From Pirellulaceae bacterium (lineage in GTDB: Bacteria; Planctomycetota; Planctomycetia; Pirellulales; Pirellulaceae), in assembly GCA_022448645.1 (NCBI GenBank), contig JAKVBZ010000024.1:1-59861 (forward strand): 59,861 bases of DNA, in the 5' to 3' direction. Below, one piece after another: positions 56,421 to 59,861 of this stretch (position 1 is the first letter of the stretch; the number at the start of each line of letters is the position of its first letter). The notes under the pieces are model-generated. The model saw nothing but the letters and a program-made list of their open reading frames with translations, was not told where the DNA came from and searched no databases. Position numbers and translations under genes: made by a program.

Positions 56421-57488
56421 ATGGCCAAAGCTACTTACAAAGACGCGGGTGTCAATCTCGAACTTTATCAGGAATCCATGTCGCGGCTGACCAGTCTGCT
56501 GCGTGGGACCTACTCGCCCCGTGTGATGCCATTGGACGGAGGTTTTGCCGGGCTTTTTCAGCTCGATTTTGAAAGTCCCTTGTTTCGAAGGGCGTATTCC
56601 AATCCAGTGTTGGTCGCTTGTACTGACGGAGTTGGTACGAAGCTTAAAGTGGCCACAACCGTAGACAAACACGATACCGTCGGCATTGATTTGGTAGCCA
56701 TGTCTGTCAACGATGCGATTTGTTGTGGAGCGGAACCGCTGATGTTTTTGGATTATGTGGCTATGTCGGCTGATAATCCAGAGCTGTTAGAGCAAATTGT
56801 GACCGGTATCAGTCGAGGTTGCCGGATAGCCGACTGCGCTTTGCTCGGAGGTGAAACGGCGATCATGCCTGACATGTATTCGACCGGTGACTACGATTTG
56901 GCGGGATTTTGTGTCGGGGTTGTCGAAAAAGGGCAGCTGATTGACGGACACAGCATTACCCCCGGAGATCGATTGTTGGGAATTGCAGCATCGGGCCTGC
57001 ATTCCAATGGCTACAGTTTGGTGCGAAAAGTTGTCTTTGAGATAGCCGGTTTAACACCTGACGACGACACCGGATTCGGCTCCGTTGCCGATGTTCTACT
57101 TGAGCCGACACGTATTTACGCTCGTCCTATCCGGCAGTTGTTGCAACACTACAAACGCAAGACGGTAATTCATGGGATTGCCCACATCACTGGAGGGGGG
57201 CTGCAAGAGAACTTACAGCGAATTTTGCCAGCCGGTGTGGAAGCTCAGATTGAACGCGGCAGTTGGGATGTTCCGCCAGTGTTTCCCTGGCTACAAGAAT
57301 TAGGAGAAATCGACGACGAGGAAATGGACCGCGTTTTCAACATGGGAGTAGGACTCGTACTTGTTGTCAGTGACTATTTTGCTAACAAAATATGTCGCAT
57401 GTTGAGCGCGATGGAATATGAGACCTGGGAAATCGGCCGAATTGTCGAAGGATCTGGCGAGGTGGTCTTCAATAACGACCTTCGGTAG
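56421..57488 (+). CDS. purM: Phosphoribosylformylglycinamidine cyclo-ligase
   Basis: PurM makes aminoimidazole ribonucleotide in purine synthesis. The 355-residue protein shows [107 protein letters not shown] and [11 protein letters not shown], the standard PurM/AIRS series. The length is typical. It is preceded by a consensus promoter and stands alone; purE is 32 kb upstream. Confidence 0.96.
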   Translation: MAKATYKDAGVNLELYQESMSRLTSLLRGTYSPRVMPLDGGFAGLFQLDFESPLFRRAYSNPVLVACTDGVGTKLKVATTVDKHDTVGIDLVAMSVNDAICCGAEPLMFLDYVAMSADNPELLEQIVTGISRGCRIADCALLGGETAIMPDMYSTGDYDLAGFCVGVVEKGQLIDGHSITPGDRLLGIAASGLHSNGYSLVRKVVFEIAGLTPDDDTGFGSVADVLLEPTRIYARPIRQLLQHYKRKTVIHGIAHITGGGLQENLQRILPAGVEAQIERGSWDVPPVFPWLQELGEIDDEEMDRVFNMGVGLVLVVSDYFANKICRMLSAMEYETWEIGRIVEGSGEVVFNNDLR

Positions 57489-57549
57489 CCCATACGGGCG
57501 AGAGCCAATAGTGTGTGGAATGATCGGCCGAAGGCGCCTGCAAGGCGAA

Positions 57550-59622
57550 TTAATTTAACGGAGTGGCGCTGCTGGCAACCCGTTTCTGTTCGGCCGATGG
57601 ACCTGCCCCTTCTAATATCTCCAAGATGTAGCCTTGAGTGATCGGGCCCCCAAAAACGATTGGATCGGTCCCATCAGCAGGATAGACGGCGTAGAACGGA
57701 AGGGTTCCCGCCGCATTGCCGAGGTCCTCTAGCAGGGCGTCAATTTCTGATGAAGGTCTCGATGAATCAGCTTTCAAGGTGACGACGCCGTTTGCTTCGA
57801 CTAACTGCTTGGTACGGGAGCGGTTCAAGGCAACTGCCTCGTTGGCGAGACAAGTCCCTCACCAATCGGCCGTAAAGTCAATCAACACCGTATTTCCTTT
57901 AGCCAGATGTTCGTCAAGTGTTGCGCGGGAATAGGGCTGCCAATCCAATTCGTACAGTACCAGCATGGGCAGCACATAAAACATGAGGGCGAAAGTGAGT
58001 ACGACGGCGACAGCTCCACCGGTCCAAGTTCTCAGTTTGCGGCCCCAGGTAGCGCTGAAGGGGATCCTGCCGACCCACCAGCAGGCGAATCCCAGGCTGA
58101 CCAACAACGCCATTGCCTTGATGACTACCTCTTCGCTAAGAAATGAAAAGATAAAAACGACGGTACCCATCAACACGAAGCCCATCAGATGCTTGAAAGT
58201 GTTCATCCAGGCACCCGGCTTCGGCAGGAACGAGATAAGTTTCGGAAAAATTCCCACCAACAAGTAAGGGGATGCCATACCTAGCCCGAGCATGGCGAAG
58301 GTGGAATACGTCAACATTGGCGGTTGTTTTACAGCCCAAGTTAAGGCCGGCCCCATGAACGGGCCGGTGCATGGTACTGCCAAGATTGTGGTCAGGGCTC
58401 CTTTGAAAAAAGCGCCTACTCTACCCTCGCGTTCGGCTGCTTCGACTGCGGCACCGGAACCGATAAATCCCGGGATGGGAATTTCCCAAACACCCAGAAG
58501 TGCCAAGCCAAAAACAAAAACGACGCACAGAATGACTAGTGCGAATGCTGTGGACGAAAAATGGGCGCCCCAACTCAACCCGACGATCACGGCCAGCGCG
58601 GCTAAAACCATGAATACGCTCATCAATCCCAGGCAGTACCACAGATTCAATTCAAACACTCGCCAACGGCTCTCACCAGCTTGTTGTACAAAGGCCATCA
58701 GCTTCAAGCCGATCACGGGTAGGACGCACGGCATCACGTTTAGGATCAAGCCACCCAGAAAAGCTGACATGAGGATGTAGCCGAGCGAGTAGTCCTGATC
58801 TGAGGAGTTGTGGCTTTGTACTGGATGAGAAGGTGACGAACGATCCTTGACGGATGAGTCGGAACTCGTCGCAGCGACCTCTATAAAATTAGTGTCATCC
58901 GGTAGGTTGTGTGACGGAGGCTCCTGTCGGTCTTTGGAAGCGGCAGCGGCCAAGTCGTAACTTGATTTTTGAAATCGAATGGGATGGCGATCTGTTGGCA
59001 ATTCGTTGCCGACGATGAGTTCGGTTTCGAATGCTACACCTTCCGGGCGATAACAGGCTTTGTCAGTACATGTCTGAAAACCTATGAATCCAGCGATACG
59101 GTGCTTTCCAGCCATCGCGTCGCCTGGCACTTCTATTTGGATGGTCCATGTTACATTCCCGGGGTGGTAAGGAAGCGCCAATCCTGATGGTGGAGTGATG
59201 GTTTCTGCATCCGTTTGCGGGCGCTGACTGGGAAATCCTTCAGTGACGACGATCAATGTCGGTTTGTTCTGTTGTCGATTGTCCGTATCCGAATAGGGAT
59301 AAAGGTGGTAATCGGAGTCTGGTACTGCTGTGAGTACCAGGATTGCCTGACCACCGGGCTGTACCATGGAAGGCTGAATGTAACCTCCTAGAGTTAGTTT
59401 GGAGTTTTTTCCGTGATAAGCCGGCATGCCTGCATGCGTTTGGGGATTTTCCAGCTGCGAATCGTTCTGTGATCCCGACTGAAGTAAGTCGTCGCCAACG
59501 AACTCCCTCAAGGAGGACTTGAAATCACCGGCAGCATCTTGTTGGGCGCACACCGACGTGGTGTTCTGGGAGATTCCGAGAACGAGTGTGCAGACAACTA
59601 ATGTCAGGCGGAGAAAATTCAT
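57550..59622 (-). CDS. dsbD: DsbD-type thiol:disulfide interchange protein, predicted selenoprotein (Sec588)
   Basis: DsbD carries reducing power from cytoplasmic thioredoxin to the periplasm. This 690-residue protein has a signal peptide (MNFLRLTLVVCTLVLG), an N-terminal DsbD-alpha-like domain ending with CTDKACYRP, then an eight-helix membrane domain with the two key cysteines in VMPCVLPVIG (about residue 297) and AVPCTGPFMG (about 416), and a C-terminal thioredoxin domain. In that domain the motif FTADW-C-x-x-C reads FTADW-TGA-GTCLANE: an in-frame TGA at 57861-57859 replaces the first cysteine. The frame stays open for 102 codons with thioredoxin-like sequence (VALNRSRTKQLVEANGVVTL, LPFYAVYP) to a TAA at 57550. 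A SECIS-like hairpin follows the TGA. Start 59622 precedes the signal peptide. A nonsense mutation is the alternative. Confidence 0.85.
57816..57861 (-). promoter_or_regulatory. Candidate bacterial SECIS element
   Basis: Counting from the base after the TGA as +1 on the mRNA: GGGA (+1 to +4) pairs with UCCC (+40 to +43), and CGAGGC (+18 to +23) pairs with GCCUUG (+28 to +33), leaving an AGUU loop with G in the second place. Distance to the loop (+24) and its G fit the general layout of bacterial SECIS hairpins (established for the class; judged by eye here). Confidence 0.6.
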
Positions 59623-59861
59623 GTCATGGCTAGGTGATTGAAACGGGGCCATTGGAAATAAACGACCGCAGATTCACGTGTTCGGCAATGACTCGATACA
59701 ATCTTGACAGGCTGTGGCATTATTCTACGGTTCCTGTTCCAGCTTTGCGATACGAACTGCTTGTCTAAAATTATTACGTGATTCTGATAGCAAAGGTTTG
59801 ATGGTAAAGCTGGTAGCGCCAGCTACTTAACTTAAAGAGCAGAAGTATTGACGGGGTTGGT
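59623..59861. other. Upstream region of dsbD at window end
   Basis: No gene is visible. A short hairpin GCTGG-TAGCG-CCAGC (59809-59823) is the only structure; no consensus promoter for dsbD was found. Confidence 0.3.

Noticed and set aside
57859..59622. dsbD as a complete gene ending at the TGA
   Set aside because: The end would fall one residue before the redox motif and leave 102 codons of matching thioredoxin sequence unexplained.

Overview
The window looks like chromosomal DNA of a planctomycete, most likely a Pirellulales-type bacterium. The main evidence is the gene content: a DUF1549/DUF1553 heme-motif protein paired with a DUF1501 Tat-exported protein, a LamG-type exported protein, a YfhO-like membrane protein, DUF3299 proteins next to an ABC transporter, a WXG100-like remnant, and a small basic protein of a planctomycete-type family. 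Genes are scattered on both strands with short operons and many sizeable non-coding gaps. There is no sign of prophage, integron, CRISPR or insertion sequence.

Layout. 1-1.1 kb: 5' part of a secreted LamG-like protein (runs off the left edge). 2.1-3.9 kb: RhlE-type RNA helicase followed by a tiny very basic protein and a small winged-helix-like protein. 4.6-8.2 kb: DUF1549/DUF1553 plus DUF1501 pair. 8.4-11 kb: hotdog thioesterase and PhoD-like phosphoesterase. 11.2-19 kb: YfhO-like protein, succinate-semialdehyde-type aldehyde dehydrogenase, DJ-1/PfpI protein, UlaG-like metallo-hydrolase, sialidase. 19.4-20.2 kb: P-II protein with a degenerate receiver-domain protein. 20.5-21.1 kb: broken WXG100-like gene and a cluster of hairpins. 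21.1-27.9 kb: family-4 uracil-DNA glycosylase, Der, PurE, MtnA, RraA-like protein, glutamine synthetase. 27.9-29.1 kb: long non-coding region with a sigma-54-type promoter match facing glnA and a candidate structured RNA ending in a terminator. 29.1-32.4 kb: S41 protease, a DUF6800-like small protein, tRNA-Ser(UGA). 32.6-37.5 kb: glycosyltransferase and a sugar-metabolism group (Gfo/Idh/MocA dehydrogenase, TIM-barrel isomerase, divergent DUF4432 epimerase-like protein). 37.6-42.9 kb: five-gene ABC transporter/DUF3299 operon. 43.2-57.5 kb: housekeeping genes smpB, lipA, rseP, dxr, ftsH, glgX and purM, mixed with a HAD hydrolase, a methyltransferase and a cytochrome c'-like protein.

The most striking feature is at 57.5-59.6 kb. 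A DsbD-type thiol:disulfide interchange protein has an in-frame TGA exactly where the first cysteine of its C-terminal thioredoxin CxxC motif should be. The frame continues for 102 more codons with good thioredoxin-domain sequence, and a hairpin matching the general bacterial SECIS layout follows the TGA. I read it as a selenoprotein (Sec-Gly-Thr-Cys). A standard gene caller would split it into a truncated DsbD and a small orphan.

Nitrogen regulation is a secondary theme. P-II, an orphan pseudo-receiver and glutamine synthetase lie within 9 kb, and a correctly spaced -24/-12 element lies upstream of glnA. All functional statements rest on motif recognition by eye; no database search was run.
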